A DNA stretch of 64,000 nt from positions 44,546,322 through 44,610,321 of the forward strand of contig OX419762.1 in NCBI GenBank assembly GCA_948567375.1. The letters are read 5' to 3'. This stretch comes from Lunularia cruciata. Lineage: Eukaryota > Streptophyta > Marchantiopsida > Lunulariales > Lunulariaceae. Below are positions 1 to 11,722 of the stretch, in pieces (the first letter of the stretch is position 1; each line of letters begins with the position of its first letter). Position numbers and translations under genes: made by a program. A model generated the notes under the pieces. That model was given only the letters and a program-made list of their open reading frames with translations. It made no database searches and was not told where the DNA came from.

Positions 1-1118
1 ATTGTCATTAAGGTTTTTGTTCTGCGAAGCAGATTCTTTTCTTCTTTAAGCTCGAGGGGTTCAAACAGCCTTTGATTGAGCTGACCTTCCTTCGATTAGA
101 ATCCGTTGCAGAGGTTTACTTCTCTCGAAAACTGGACTTCGGATCGGAGTACGTACAGGACCAGTCAGAATTAGAGTCCTCTGTCACTGTGAATCCGATT
201 GACTTTCCTTCGAGGATGCAGGGTGCGTGAATAGAATGGTCAGAACAACCCTACCGGTGTATCGACCTCAACCGAGTCTTGCTGTCCGGACTGCGCTTGT
301 CTCATGCTTTGACGAGGGGAACTCCAGGCCTTTTCAAACAGAATGCATCTGAGCGATCTTTCTAGTTCCCACATTTCGGAACAGAATCTCGTCTGTCTTC
401 TTCCGGTGGAGTATTGCATATGCCCATAGAATGCATGCGTGATCTCTTACAAGCAACATTTGTATTTTGTGATGGTCATGCCCATAAGACATCCCCTAGC
501 AAAATTTTAGATATGTGAGATGAGATTTGTGAGCAAGTTTGTCACGTCACGCAGTTCTTGGCTCCCATCTTCCATAACCATGCCAGAAAATGGAAAAGTC
601 TGCCAAATTTGTTCAGACTTTTAAACACCGTTGAAAGGACTTTCCTTGCGATTCCAATGTCCTTCTGTGCTAGAGCTATTCCTGTGTGAATCTCGACATA
701 TGTAATAAGTGACGGAGACAATTCACAACCCCTGGCCCACTAATCTCTCGTCCAACTCTTCAATCGAAGCAACAGTCGGACTAGGTGTTGTTCAAATGGT
801 TCCTCTAAATCCACACGAACATCCAGTCCAGAATTCTGAAATAATACCAAGTAAGAGACATTCGATTAGTTATCTGGAACAGTCGCTAATCAAATCCGAA
901 TCAGTTCCTGGTAGGGGATTCCCTGAAAGATTCGATCCGAATATATTTAGCCCGCAGTGGCACGTGGACACACAGGTATTTATGCGATTTTAAGATGTGA
1001 AACGTCAGGTCCGTCCCTGTTATCTTGTCGATTCTAGACTGCAAGTTTCTGTCGCTCGTTGTCGTCAGCAATTAGAGCCGAGCGAGTTCTCCAGGGGAAG
1101 TGCATAGTGTCTACTTTC
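1..1118. other. Intergenic, no supported gene
   Basis: No recognisable gene, tRNA or repeat was seen. The longest plus-strand open frame (709-993, 94 codons) starts at GTG rather than ATG and resembles no family I know. Part of this stretch is probably the 3' flank of the ankyrin gene that ends at 1119 on the minus strand. Confidence 0.5.
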
Positions 1119-2525
1119 TCACAGCCACTGGTTCTGCAGCTTACGCAAATCGACACATTTGTGGACAGCAGGAGACTGGTTCGTCCCCAGGAAATTATGT
1201 CGTTCTGAAGTGCCCACGAATTCGTGCAGTGCGCGGCGTGCTGGAGAAGGCATACGTATCGGCTGAGCTCTCCAACGGGGTTTCAGTATGACCACACCCC
1301 CTCCATCCTTTCTACCGTTTCCATGAAAGCTTCCAGGCGGACTTGGCCACCCGTCTCTTGCACCAGGATTTGGGATTATAGGTTTAGTTAGAGGCGACAT
1401 GAACCCGTGAGGGGTGTTCGGTCGTGAATACGTTTGATCTCTAACGTGTCTAGAAGCTTCTGGGGAATTTGCGCGAGAGGATTTCCCTGGGCTTCCTGAC
1501 CGAGATGATACCAATGCCTTCTTCCCCTTTCTTGGTGAGGGAAGTAGTGAGGAACCAGCGAAGGAACGCCCTTTATTCATTTTACCACCCCTTCGTGGTG
1601 ACGACATGGGGGAGGAACTGGCCGAAGTTGGTAACAGAGAAGCTCCTGGTTTGTTCTCCTTGGACTGTTGTAGTCGTTTCTGTTCAGCCAGTTTCTTCAT
1701 TTGAGATTCCACAAAGATTTTCCTACGACGAGCAGCCAGAGCCTTGAGCGCAAAGTCCTTCTGATGTTCTCCGGGCGATTCTAGCTTTTTCATCTTTTTA
1801 ACCACAACCTTTTGAAGCATCGTCCTTGTTTTATCGGACTGTTTCTGCATGTCCAATTTGACAAGTTCTGCAGGGAAGTCTTTCAAAACTGTTGCACCGA
1901 ATGGTTGGACTTGTATACCTTCATGCGCTCTGGGTGAGAGGGATTCTGCAAACCTTCTGGCTTGAGGCATTTCTGGCACTCTATTAACGAGGGCAGCAGA
2001 GAATTCGGGGTCGAGTAAGTCTAGAATTTTCTGAGCCTGTACCCACTGAACAGCAACCTGGTAAGGGGTACGCTTCCGGCTGTCCCGGGCATTTTTGTCT
2101 GCCCCTCGTTTGACGAGAGAGCGGATTAGAAAAGGATTGGAGTTTTGTGCAGCGTAGTGCATGGGGGTCATACACTTTCTGTCGGTTACATTCACCTGTG
2201 CTCCTCTGCTTAAGATCATTTTGGCAATGTCACTTCTTCCCCATATGGCTGCGAAATGAAGCGGTGTGCGTCCAACCTTGTCCGCATGGGTAATCCCCGC
2301 GTCTCCAATGCGAGAAAGAATCAATTCGCAGGCCTCCTTGGTGCCGAAAGCTACAGCCCAGTGAAGACAGTTACGGCCAGTGCGGTCTGAAGCATTTACC
2401 CATTCCGCGTTTCGGGTGATATCTTTTACGGCCAATATATCACCTTCTTTCACAGCAAGATGGAGAAGAGCGACATGAAAATCATTGTCCTCTTTGATCT
2501 TATCGTGGACCACTTTGCCCACCAT
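1119..2525 (-). CDS. Ankyrin-repeat protein with basic, Ser/Pro-rich tail
   Basis: The frame is intact and intronless: 468 codons, ATG at 2525, TGA at 1119. Residues about 15-170 form four to five ankyrin repeats. Helix-turn signatures such as GRNCLHWAVAFG, GRTPLHFAAIWG and CMTPMHYAAQ recur every 33-36 residues. The repeats are a protein-binding scaffold and have no catalytic role. Residues about 225-290 are Lys/Arg-rich and likely helical (KKMKKLESPG, ALAARRRKIF). From about 290 onward the chain is low-complexity and rich in Ser, Pro, Arg and Gly, so probably disordered. There is no signal peptide or membrane segment, so the protein should be cytosolic or nuclear. The repeats loosely recall inversin-type ankyrin proteins, but the tail identifies no family. 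The coding region looks real because the ankyrin part has no stop and a good consensus. Partner and function are unknown. Confidence 0.85.
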   Translation of the reverse strand: MVGKVVHDKIKEDNDFHVALLHLAVKEGDILAVKDITRNAEWVNASDRTGRNCLHWAVAFGTKEACELILSRIGDAGITHADKVGRTPLHFAAIWGRSDIAKMILSRGAQVNVTDRKCMTPMHYAAQNSNPFLIRSLVKRGADKNARDSRKRTPYQVAVQWVQAQKILDLLDPEFSAALVNRVPEMPQARRFAESLSPRAHEGIQVQPFGATVLKDFPAELVKLDMQKQSDKTRTMLQKVVVKKMKKLESPGEHQKDFALKALAARRRKIFVESQMKKLAEQKRLQQSKENKPGASLLPTSASSSPMSSPRRGGKMNKGRSFAGSSLLPSPRKGKKALVSSRSGSPGKSSRANSPEASRHVRDQTYSRPNTPHGFMSPLTKPIIPNPGARDGWPSPPGSFHGNGRKDGGGVVILKPRWRAQPIRMPSPARRALHEFVGTSERHNFLGTNQSPAVHKCVDLRKLQNQWL

Positions 2526-3393
2526 CTTAAATTTGGGAACTATGGAGCACAGTTGGAGATGTAGACATTACTGGGTACAATTCTTGAAAATCGGCTAAAC
2601 CTGCAATTCCCGAAGCTGTGACTGGAACAACTGATTCGGATCTTACTGCCCTTAGCGTACATTCTGGATGTATAAAACGGACGTCCAAGGGATGCATTTG
2701 CACCGAATTTCCAAAATTGTCGTTTCCAAAATTTGGAAGCAGAGAAGGTATTGCCTCAAAATAGATTCATTTCTGTAATCAAGGACAAAGTCCTGAAGCA
2801 AGTCGACTTTTGTATCAACTTAGCGAAGTTCATGATTGGATTCCCCAAAATCTTCTGGTCGCCACAAAAGGTCATGCATTTGATGAACAATTTCCAGCCA
2901 ACCTCTAAGCTCGCTTCAAAATGAACATGCCTTGTTGCTGCCAGTAAGGCCTTGTTCATACCTTGTCACCTTTTGTTCACGGTGTCGGCTGTCTTGACGA
3001 AGTCCAGTACAACGTGGGTGGGTATCAGCCGGCTCGTCCTACTGCCGAAAATCACATGGTGACCGAAATGTAGAGTCTCCTGGTATCGATCCATCGGCCG
3101 CGGTACTAGGGGACTCTGCACACTTGTCGTAGTCTGAGGCAGATTCTGATTGGATCAAGAATTAAGGCACGAAGAAGCGGTGCGAAACCAATACAGTCCT
3201 GATCAATCCCTTAGACCTAAATCCATACCCATCTGTTCTGCAACACCGAACTTTAGTCTCTTTATATTTCCTTGAATCGAATATCTGTTGATATCGAGAA
3301 CTCCCTAAGTTCAATGTTCGAATAAAGACTACAAGAATTCATCTTTGAAAGCAGAAATTCAATGTTCCTTTCATAGTTTAATTAGGTGGGAAA
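2526..3393. other. Intergenic, upstream of the ankyrin gene
   Basis: This stretch presumably holds the promoter and 5' UTR of the minus-strand ankyrin gene, but no clear minus-strand TATA box was found. A plus-strand TATAAAA lies near 2672 with no convincing gene after it. The overlapping short open frames at 2733-2959 on both strands look like chance. Confidence 0.4.
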
Positions 3394-3500
3394 AGGGAGA
3401 CCGTGTATAAAACACGAAGGATGGGAAGACCCCATTAATCTTACGAGGGTGAGACAAAATGGGGCTAAGCCCAATAGAGTCTATATAAGAAATCTGCCCT
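3394..3500 (-). repeat. SINE-like short repeat, copy 1
   Basis: About 107 bp match five other places in the window. In the minus reading the shared landmarks are a GGCTTAGCCCCAT core, then GGGGTCTTCCCATCCTTCGTG, then ACGGTCTCCCTTTTCC at the T-rich end. The minus strand is taken as the sense strand because the T-rich end looks like a 3' tail. No clear target-site duplication was found for this copy. Confidence 0.7.
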
Positions 3501-3925
3501 AAAGAAGAGAAGAAGAGAATGGGAAAAGAAAAAGGGAAAAGGGAAGAAAAAGAAAGATATCTGTGAAGTACACAATAAATCTTGTACATTACGTATAATC
3601 ATTAACTTGTAAAAATTGCAAGTCATAATTATCAAGTGTAAAGTTCCAGTAAATATTAGAAATCCTTGCAAATAGAAAAGAACTAAGCATGAGGATCCTG
3701 TCACGCTGCTTGATCGGAGTGCTTCTAGATGGATGTCCTTAGATGGTTGATCTGATAATGTATTTATATGAAATAATTAACGGTTGCATATGTTCTTTTT
3801 AATTTCGAAATTGAAGTTTAAAAAACGAAAATTTGAATGGAAATAGAAAATTTATATTATTCAGAGATAAGTAGTTGGTAATTCTTTTTCAGTAAAAATT
3901 TAAGTAATCTTTCTTGTTTTGCGAG

Positions 3926-3965
3926 TAGGGATGTAACTCATTGGTAGAGTATCACCTTGACGTTT
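3926..3965 (+). pseudogene. Fragment resembling plastid tRNA-Val(GAC)
   Basis: Forty bases read like the 5' half of chloroplast trnV-GAC: acceptor strand, D-arm with A-box (GTAACTCATTGGTAGAG), then TCACCTTGACG, which contains a GAC anticodon. The match ends just after the anticodon. No T-arm or GTTCGA box follows, so this is not a working tRNA gene. It is most simply a small piece of plastid DNA in the nucleus, or a tRNA-derived head of a retroposon. The comparison is from memory of the plastid gene and needs an alignment. Confidence 0.55.
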
Positions 3966-4342
3966 ATGTACGGGTAATTTTCATGTTTAAGAAGCTTTCT
4001 AAATAATCCAGGGAATGAAGTTTGAATAAACTTAGCGATTGAAAAAAATATATCAAGGAAGTCTGTGTCAGGGATTTAGAAAAGAAGGGAGAAGCTATTT
4101 AGAAGAAATATTTCTCTTCAATAATCGATAGGGACGCGTCGATTAACCAATAACGCCGTCGATTTATAAACGCTTCCAAATCTCGACCATATTGCCTTGC
4201 AAACTCGAATAGCAGGACTCGATAAAATAAAAAGAATGAATTTCCAAGGCGGTAATATGAAAAGACATGTTTCTCCACTCGATCCTATCATTAGACGAAT
4301 TGAAGGAAAGATCTCCCGGCAGCATATTGTTACATGCAATTG

Positions 4343-4480
4343 CCTAAGTGTTTGGGAAAATGCGAGCGCGTAGGATAACAAGAAGGGTGGAAGACCCCGT
4401 TAAGGTGTACAAGGATAAAACATAAGAGGGGAAATGGGGCTGAGCTCCAATGAGAAATCCGCCCTACTGCACCTAAGTGT
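4343..4480 (-). repeat. SINE-like short repeat, copy 2, with target-site duplication
   Basis: The same repeat as copy 1 occupies 4352-4471. It is flanked by an exact 9-bp direct repeat, CCTAAGTGT, at 4343-4351 and 4472-4480. The flanking repeat is what target-primed integration leaves behind. The T-rich end (minus sense) lies at the left. Confidence 0.75.
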
Positions 4481-5149
4481 CAAGAAGTCTAAAAGTGATT
4501 TCGGTTTAAATGCATCATTCGTCAGTGACATACTGATTCCATAAGCGTCAAGTGAAACATGGATAACTGCATATAGTTGTGCAAGTGTCACATGGCCAAG
4601 AACCAGCAACATGTGGGAAAGAAGAACAAGCGAAAATAGGGAAAACCATGCATTCTATGAGCAATCAAGAAGGCACTACCTTCGTCAATAGTACATTTTA
4701 TAGTACTTTGACCATTTTTTTTTTATATATATATATCGATCATAAAATGTATACAACTAAAGATGACGGATTGTCACATTCTTTGTACACTAAGAGCTGA
4801 TTTAAATCTAACTCTGACCTGTTTAAGATCCTGTACATGATTAGAAGTGTCATCTCTAAATCTGGAACCAGTGACCATCTGCAGGAGTTTCCAAGAAAGG
4901 CACCGTACAACACTTCTGCAACTACCTGGTGAAATTGAGCTCCTTACTATAGAGACGCATCGGATTGAGTTTGATTCGCCACTACTGAAATATGAGATTT
5001 CTAGTGTTTGGGAGGCACATGACTGGCCTGCTGGCCTAAAGTGAGTCGACCTCTATGGGTCGGGACATCTACACGCCACGATCTTCCGTAATTGTGATTG
5101 AACAAACATGTATTTTGCTGCAGCTACACATTTGACGTGGTAATCTCTA
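4481..5149. other. Intergenic
   Basis: No gene is supported. A short run of T followed by TATATATATA lies near 4717-4737. Short open frames here (4579-5044) are unremarkable. Confidence 0.4.
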
Positions 5150-5515
5150 CTTTGCGCTCTCTCTGTAGAGAGATAATTGTTCTCAACGGAGAGCTAGAAG
5201 AATGTGGGGATTACTAACGTGATTTACAGTTCTTTTAAGCTAAAGTGCGCTCTCTCTGTAGGCAAGGGTTGACGCAAGGCATGCTAACGGAGAGCTAAAG
5301 AAATGAAACTCGATTTTCTATTTTCTGGTGTGCACTCTCCCTCTCGGTGAGCTGTGAAGCTCCCAACGGAAAACTGACAGAAATTTCTATGGACTCCCAC
5401 TGATTTGGAGTGAGCGGCTTCGTACTCGCTACTTCTGGAGAACTGGCTGAATTTTGCACTCCAAGAATTTTGGAATCCGGTACCAGTGAGCGGCTTCGTG
5501 CTCGCTTCTTCTGGC
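5150..5515. repeat. Diverged tandem repeats downstream of mannanase A
   Basis: Three diverged units of about 80-92 bp start near 5153, 5245 and 5328. Units one and two each contain CGCTCTCTCTGTAG and, 40-50 bases later, AACGGAGAGCTA. The inner GCTCTC and GAGAGC can pair. The third unit is more diverged. A second, better conserved pair follows: GTGAGCGGCTTCGTRCTCGC at about 5410 and 5486, a 76-bp period. The array lies in the 3' flank of the mannanase A gene, whose stop is at 5613 on the minus strand. Confidence 0.6.
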
Positions 5516-5612
5516 GGTCTATCTGTCTACCTACAGTTTCAGAACTGAAATTGGAGGGTAAGATGATGATTTGGGTAGATGTAGTCTATGCAGACTTGCA
5601 AACCGAATTATA

Positions 5613-8329
5613 TTACATCAACATTCGCCTGGACTTGGACTTGTTCATCAAGGCCTTGGTAGCCTTTTCCAAGCGCTGGGCCTGCATAGAGATGATGCTC
5701 GAAGTCGAGGTCTCATGGGCGTAGATCGCAAAGCCGTCATTCCACGCTTCCATGCCCTTGGGAAGAAGTTGCCACAGCATGGAGCCAGCTCCGCCGCCGC
5801 CCTTGTTTATGGATGAGAATATACTGTTGTATACGGTCCAGAAAAACTGCTGGCGTTGCTCTGGCTTATAACCGGGAACCCGGTCGTTCTTACCAAACTC
5901 GCAGAAGAGCACGGGCATGTTCAGGACGGTTCCTGCATCCTTGATGTGCAGGTTCACCCAGATTTGTAGGAATTCCAGCTTTGCTGAGTTGGTCCATGAC
6001 GGAAGCCTGGATGATAACCAGAGATCGACATGTTTAGAACGTTTTTCAGGACTAGGAACAGAAAACAGTTTCCGATAGAGTATGATGGTTTTGATTTTAC
6101 TTGCAGCTATCCTCATCACTAAGAAAGATCACGTTGAATGAACTAGTATTGATATTGCCCTGTGTGATCATGAACTACCGTCAATCTTTTAATGCATGAG
6201 ATAGGAGATCTTTGAAAGTTGAAGTTACCAAAGGTCAGGGTAGGAGTGCACTGTCGCGTAGTCAATGCCCGCAATCTTGTTCATGCGGATGAAGTCAGTA
6301 CCAGCGCCATCGGAGTTGAAAGGGTTGGCCCACCTGCGGGACGATCCAGTGCTCGCCCCGTAGAATCCTTCCAACCCAATCTCCAAGAGGTGCTTACTGT
6401 CTATGGACTTCACATAAGCAGCCATTTCCGTCACCCAATCCTGTTCCGAGAAACCCCGAAATCTAAGTTAGCCCAGATGAAGTTAAGTTCTGGAAGAAAT
6501 GCAGTGGCATAAATATACGAGTCTCAGATGTTTACGATTTCGAATTTGTGAGCCAGAAAACATACTACAGGTTTGTTCTAGAAACTAATATGTGCAAAGC
6601 AACAACCGCGACATCAATTGTTAAACTTCTTACCGCCAGAGCGTTGCCAGTAACGTCGGTCTCGCAATGGGGCTCGTTCATGAGCTCCCAAGCAAAGATG
6701 GTGGGATCATCTTTGTATACAACTCCGGTGATGGTGTTCACTCTCGTCAACACTTTCTGAAAATGATTCCCAAGGCAGAATAGTTGATTTGGAGTTCAAG
6801 TTACAAGATCAGATGAGAAGTTACGTCGCCTGTAAATGCCCCTTTGACAGAGACTGCAGACCAACTGAGCAAACACACAATAGGTGAGATGGCTAGACCT
6901 GTACCTTAACGTGATTCCTGTACCACGTCCGGAGCGTGGGGTGAGAGAAGAAAGCGTCGTCATTGGGCACTTGAACACCATGTTGGCGCGCCCACCCCGC
7001 ATATTGTGGCTTTCCGCCATAAGATTCGTAGTTGTTAACCAAACTCAAAACGAGTCTCATATTGTGCTTCTGAGCTTGGACTATTGCATAGTCTAAGGCC
7101 TGCAAAATTCCAAAAGATAAATCTCCTCAATTAAACTGTCAAAATGTTGAATCATATTGGCTCATCCATGGTACAAATAAGGGATTCAGACTTAACTGAA
7201 AATTGAGCTTGAGCTATGTGACAAAACTTTTGATTCTGGTTCCACAGCTACAGTACCTCTGGTCCTCCTCTTTAACTTCCCCCTTTCGCTCCGTATCCTC
7301 TGCAGTTCATCTTTATTGTTCCCTCTTTCTCACCTGAACGACGTATATGCCATGATTTCCCCAGGCCGTGGGCTATGCGTTGGCAATTTTCAAATTGGCA
7401 GTTTAACTCCAGGATTGGCTCATAAACTATCTCAACGTAAAATGTTATAAATAAATGAATTAAGGTCATATCTAGAATTGCGCTCATAAAATCATCTGCC
7501 AACTATGTGTATCGAGAACCCAGAGTCCAAATCTTTCTGATACAGCAAGTGTCTAGTATAGGCTTTCACCGGACAGTAAACAACTCTCTGTTTTATGGCT
7601 TCAACGTACAACTTCTGCATACCTTACAGAACACACACCGTGAGATATCTACTTAGCTTAGTCCCTATCGTCAACTTCCACAGCTGTCTGCTTAGACTGT
7701 GCTTTGTGTGTGGAACTCAATAGACGATGTCTGCGCAATTATCTTATCCCTACAAGTAGAGATGTAACACACGAACTTCTTCCGCACATCGAACATTTGG
7801 CTCTTCGGATGATTAAGAGTCGAGAAGTGTATCGATTTCATCATTCAAATGTAATAGACACCATTTTCTTGCTAACTTCGCAGAGCTAGTAACGTCTTAC
7901 TGCCACGTATAGCTTTCTTATAGTTTATCCGCACTCCTGTGCCTAGCTGGTACAAGTTTGCTCATTAGCTCATTAGTTGGGACGTACCTTGAAGATGTTC
8001 TCATCGTAGACTCCAGGAGACTTCTGAAGAGCTCGGTCGCCGCCGTCAGAGAAAGCCCATGTCCGACCAACATTGAGTCCCAACTTCTGGGCATCTTCGA
8101 ACACAGCATCCACCATCTTAATGCTGGAAGGGTCTGCCCCCTGGAACATCAACCAGTAAAAGTTACATCCGTGCACCAGGAATGGCTTCCCTCCAGAGTC
8201 TACGAACTGAGTCCCCTTTCGACGGATGATCCCTCCCTGAAGCTGTGTAGCCACCACCATCGACAGATGCGACAACAGGGCCAACAGCAGTAGAATGATC
8301 CTCCTCAAGCTTGTGAATGTGGTAGTCAT
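5613..8329 (-). CDS. MAN: Mannan endo-1,4-beta-mannosidase (GH5), copy A
   Basis: Five exons on the minus strand: 7988-8329, 6905-7099, 6634-6756, 6229-6440 and 5613-6006. All introns are GT-AG, in phases 0, 0, 0 and 2, and the product is 421 residues, the usual size for plant GH5 mannanases. A hydrophobic signal peptide (about residues 8-28, [14 protein letters not shown]) directs secretion. The enzyme should cleave internal beta-1,4 bonds of cell-wall mannans. Family marks are [47 protein letters not shown] with the predicted acid/base Glu near 207, [17 protein letters not shown], and VLFCEFGK with the nucleophile Glu near 327. The ATG at 8329 was chosen because it is the first in-frame ATG and directly precedes the signal peptide. 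The third intron-exon junction is supported by comparison with copy B. No defect was seen, so it is probably active. Confidence 0.93.
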
Positions 8330-8753
8330 CTTTGCAGAGTGTTTGCAAGAGACCTCCCAGCGGGGATGCTGCGTAATTTCAATTGCTAGCAACACTGAAA
8401 ACAAAGTTGAGACTCCAGCTGAGTGTTAGGAAGTCTCTGAAGCATGTTCAGTGGAGCAAATGGTATAAATTTTACACCAAGATTTACAACCTAGGAACCA
8501 AGTCTCGACACTCTAGAGTGTTTCTCGTGTAACTCCTTGTCACGCACTCTGGTAACTCCCAAAGTTCCTAAAATCACTTCAAGTCCTGAATTGATCAGTT
8601 AGTGACACCTGATCAGCTCACCAGCCTCGCTAGTTTCCGCTGCACTGCTAACACTACAAAACCTGCACTGCAAATCCTAAGATGTAGCAGTGAGAATGCA
8701 GCTACCAAGCTGAAGCCGAGTGAGTCAGTGATTACCTTTGGCAAGTTCTCGAA

Positions 8754-8761
8754 CTTATATA
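8754..8761 (-). promoter_or_regulatory. TATA box candidate for mannanase A
   Basis: The minus strand reads GAGTATATAAGTTCG, a consensus TATATAA element 425 bp upstream of the start codon. This would place transcription start near 8725 and give a 5' leader of about 400 bp. A leader intron cannot be excluded. Confidence 0.5.
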
Positions 8762-11722
8762 CTCAGCGAGCTGAAGTACAATCTCTGAAGCGTGGCATAA
8801 GCAAGTGCCCGCACATGAAACTTGCAATTTGGAAGGACAATAAGAACTGCCCTGAGGATTAAGCGGAGCAAGATAAGGACCAGGAATGGCAGATTCCTGT
8901 TATGGACGTGCAGTAGAGACGGAAGAAGTTGCATTCTTGATGGTGAGGGACGAAGAGAGTGGGGAACGTTGCATGTTTTTGTGTGCGAGACCGTCAAAGG
9001 CGGAGCTGAAATCAATTATTCTCCAAGTGAAAGTCAAAATAAGAATATAAACATGATCCACCACTCGTCACAATTCAAGCATGTACAGTAACTACATCAA
9101 AAATCGAGCGCTCCAATAGACAATTGAATACCTAGTTCAATCTTTCTGAGTATTGATATAGTGTAGCAGACGGATATTACTCCTACAGTGCGTCCAAGTA
9201 TCCATGGTACCATTCCATTTCTTCAAGACGAGTTCGCGCACAGTCAACTTAGGTACGCAAGACGTTGCAGACTGTAAAAGGATTGTTCAGCACCACGTGA
9301 TCGGCTTGACAAGGATACATTTCTTCACGGAGTGCTGAACACCAACGGCAGCAATTTTTCTCCAACCGTTGACAATTTACTGTAGTTTCTCATGTGTGAC
9401 TGTCGTTTATCATTGCTGATTGAATTGATTTCGACTAATCTCGAAAATAATCAATGCGGGAAACATCCAGGCTCCATTTCTGCATCGATCAAGGAAATCC
9501 GGTAAAATATGATTCATTCCTCTCTGGAAACAAGTTACTGTAACTGACCATGACGGTCTTCTGGCAATCCCAACTTCATCCATATCATCCGGGATTTCCT
9601 GTGACTACTTTGCCATTGGAAGGTGTAATTACTTTTCCATTTGATAACTTAAACGTCCAGGTAGCGATCGCACCTGGACTACGCTCGCAAGTTCCACAAT
9701 CTTGGTATCCACTGCCTGCCAATTGTTTCCTTGTAGGCCCATTTACAGATGGCAATCTGTAGCATATGTTGCCTGGCAACAACCTACTGCTATAGACAAT
9801 TTTGTCTAAAACGTATGTATATCAGGAAAACTGAGCCTTAGGGGCTGTTGGTGTGTACCAAGGTTTGTTCTATGTAGAAGTACTAGAGGTGTGTAATTGA
9901 GGCTGACCTGCAAGCACAATCGAACGAATCTAGCTTTATCATTTCTGCTCATCAACTTGTTTGCATGTACACAGTCCAGGAATCTACTTGAAACTGTGTC
10001 AACGTGGAATCGACTTGAACAACCAGTCCAAACATGATAAATGCACGTCGAGATCTTGGTCTGACGTCGAATTCTTAGATCTGAAATCTCGGATCCGTCT
10101 GCTTTCTGAGAGAATCCGTGAAAATAACCCTCATTGTACAAACTTCTAGAAAAATCCCAACAAAGACGCTCCGACGGGACGTAGTATGTTTCAAACAATG
10201 GTCGGAGGGGACCTGCAGGCGCTGGCAGGTCCTTCGAACCGGACTCGACCGGCGGGAGAGGGATGCCATTGTAAAGCCATTTAAGGCCTTTTCGGCCCTT
10301 TGGCCGGAGTCAAATATTTTACGGACGACAAACGGCGAAGTCCCGTAGTGCTTTTTTTCTCGGTTATAACCGGACATGCAAGATTTCCTCGCATGCGGCT
10401 TTGTTCCGGAAACATGGCCTAGACAACTTCGGCATATCATATCTCGATTGGGACGTGACGAACATACACTTATAGTCCGTCAAAAAGGCTGTTGATGACA
10501 GAATCCTTAGGTCCATGCGTTCGTACTTAAGCTTGAACAGTTCTCACTAATGCTTCGGAAGTTCTTAAAGGCACGTGACACACTGTATTGAGCACCGACA
10601 TCACATACTATGTGTACAGATTATAGCAGTGACCACACACCCACAGTATGGACAAAACTGCAGATGTAGACTTCCACAAGATTGGAGCCCACATTTCTAA
10701 AGAAATTGGACAGCTTCTTTCCACTGTAGATTTCGAAGGCAAGACATTACTAACTACTGATTAACATACTCCTTAATTCGAAATGATACATTTTAGTTCA
10801 TGATCTCGACGGCCGCCAGATAAACGTCAACATGTATACTCGTGGATTCTTAGATTAAGGAACTCAAACGCATGGTATGGTAGATAAGTTCCTTCCGCCG
10901 ATCATGATTTCATACTGTAAACTAAGTTGAGGATCAGAAGTCGTGTCTTCTATTGCATCTTTACAGTGATTTGCATTTTTCAACTCATTATTGCATCGAG
11001 CTTTAGTCTCAATCACCGGCGGTCGCTGAATAAAAACCTATCTGGAACTTCTAATTACGTCTACAGCTATATCTCAAATATGTTCTTGATTAGTTAAAAC
11101 GGTCGAAGCTGGGTCAATTGAGATAAACCTGTCATCGTCTGTCTATCACTGAATGATCATGAATCCGGAATGCACAAGGTATCGAATTTTTTCCTCGACT
11201 CCCAGGTCTGATATGCTTGAAGAAACGAAACGACTTGTAACTGATCCTTACAATCTTCTCCCAGATTCTGGAGATCGGTCGGCAGTTTGTCAGCTACAGG
11301 TCTCGAGTGTCTTGGATCAGAAGGTCGACTGGCAGAGCCACCACTTTATCTATGCAAAGCTGCTTCAGTAGCGGGGATACAGTTGGTTACTGCGCAGTCT
11401 TCGTTTTCCTGGCAAGCAGATGTGCTGCTAATGAAATGATGCTGAGCGCCTCTGTATGAGTAACCACGAGTTCCTTGTACTTGCTAGCCAGTCCTCCACA
11501 GCATGTTGGTCAAAGAAATCCTGATTCTTGACCCTCCTGGAAGGAAATAGCTAGGTAATGGAACTCTTTAACTATTTCCTGCCGCAAAAGCGCACTAGCT
11601 GCTGCGCTTGAAATCATCGACATGAACTCAACTCTTGCATCAAATTGCAAATTAAAGAACTCTGAAGAAACTTGTAAACAATTCAGATGTGCAGTGACTG
11701 GGAAAGGAGGTTACTATAGTTA
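8762..11722. other. Intergenic spacer between the two mannanase genes
   Basis: No recognisable gene was found in about 3 kb. Candidate frames at 9550-9762 (+), 9806-10198 (-) and 10075-10440 (-) resemble nothing known and overlap one another. A GC-rich patch at 10150-10390 contains the 12-bp perfect palindrome CGGTTATAACCG (10361-10372) and a GGCC-rich stretch. The 10-bp sequence TTACTATAGT is repeated in tandem at 11711-11730, overlapping the stop of copy B. Confidence 0.45.

Noticed and set aside
709-993. 94-codon open frame on the plus strand
   Set aside because: It starts at GTG, has no recognisable domain, and has no supporting promoter or homology that I can see.
3926-3998. A functional nuclear tRNA-Val gene
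   Set aside because: Only the 5' half is present. The anticodon stem does not close and no T-arm follows.
9806-10440. Two overlapping minus-strand open frames (130 and 121 codons)
   Set aside because: They overlap each other in different frames, neither begins at a convincing ATG context, and neither resembles a protein family. The open stretch follows local GC content.
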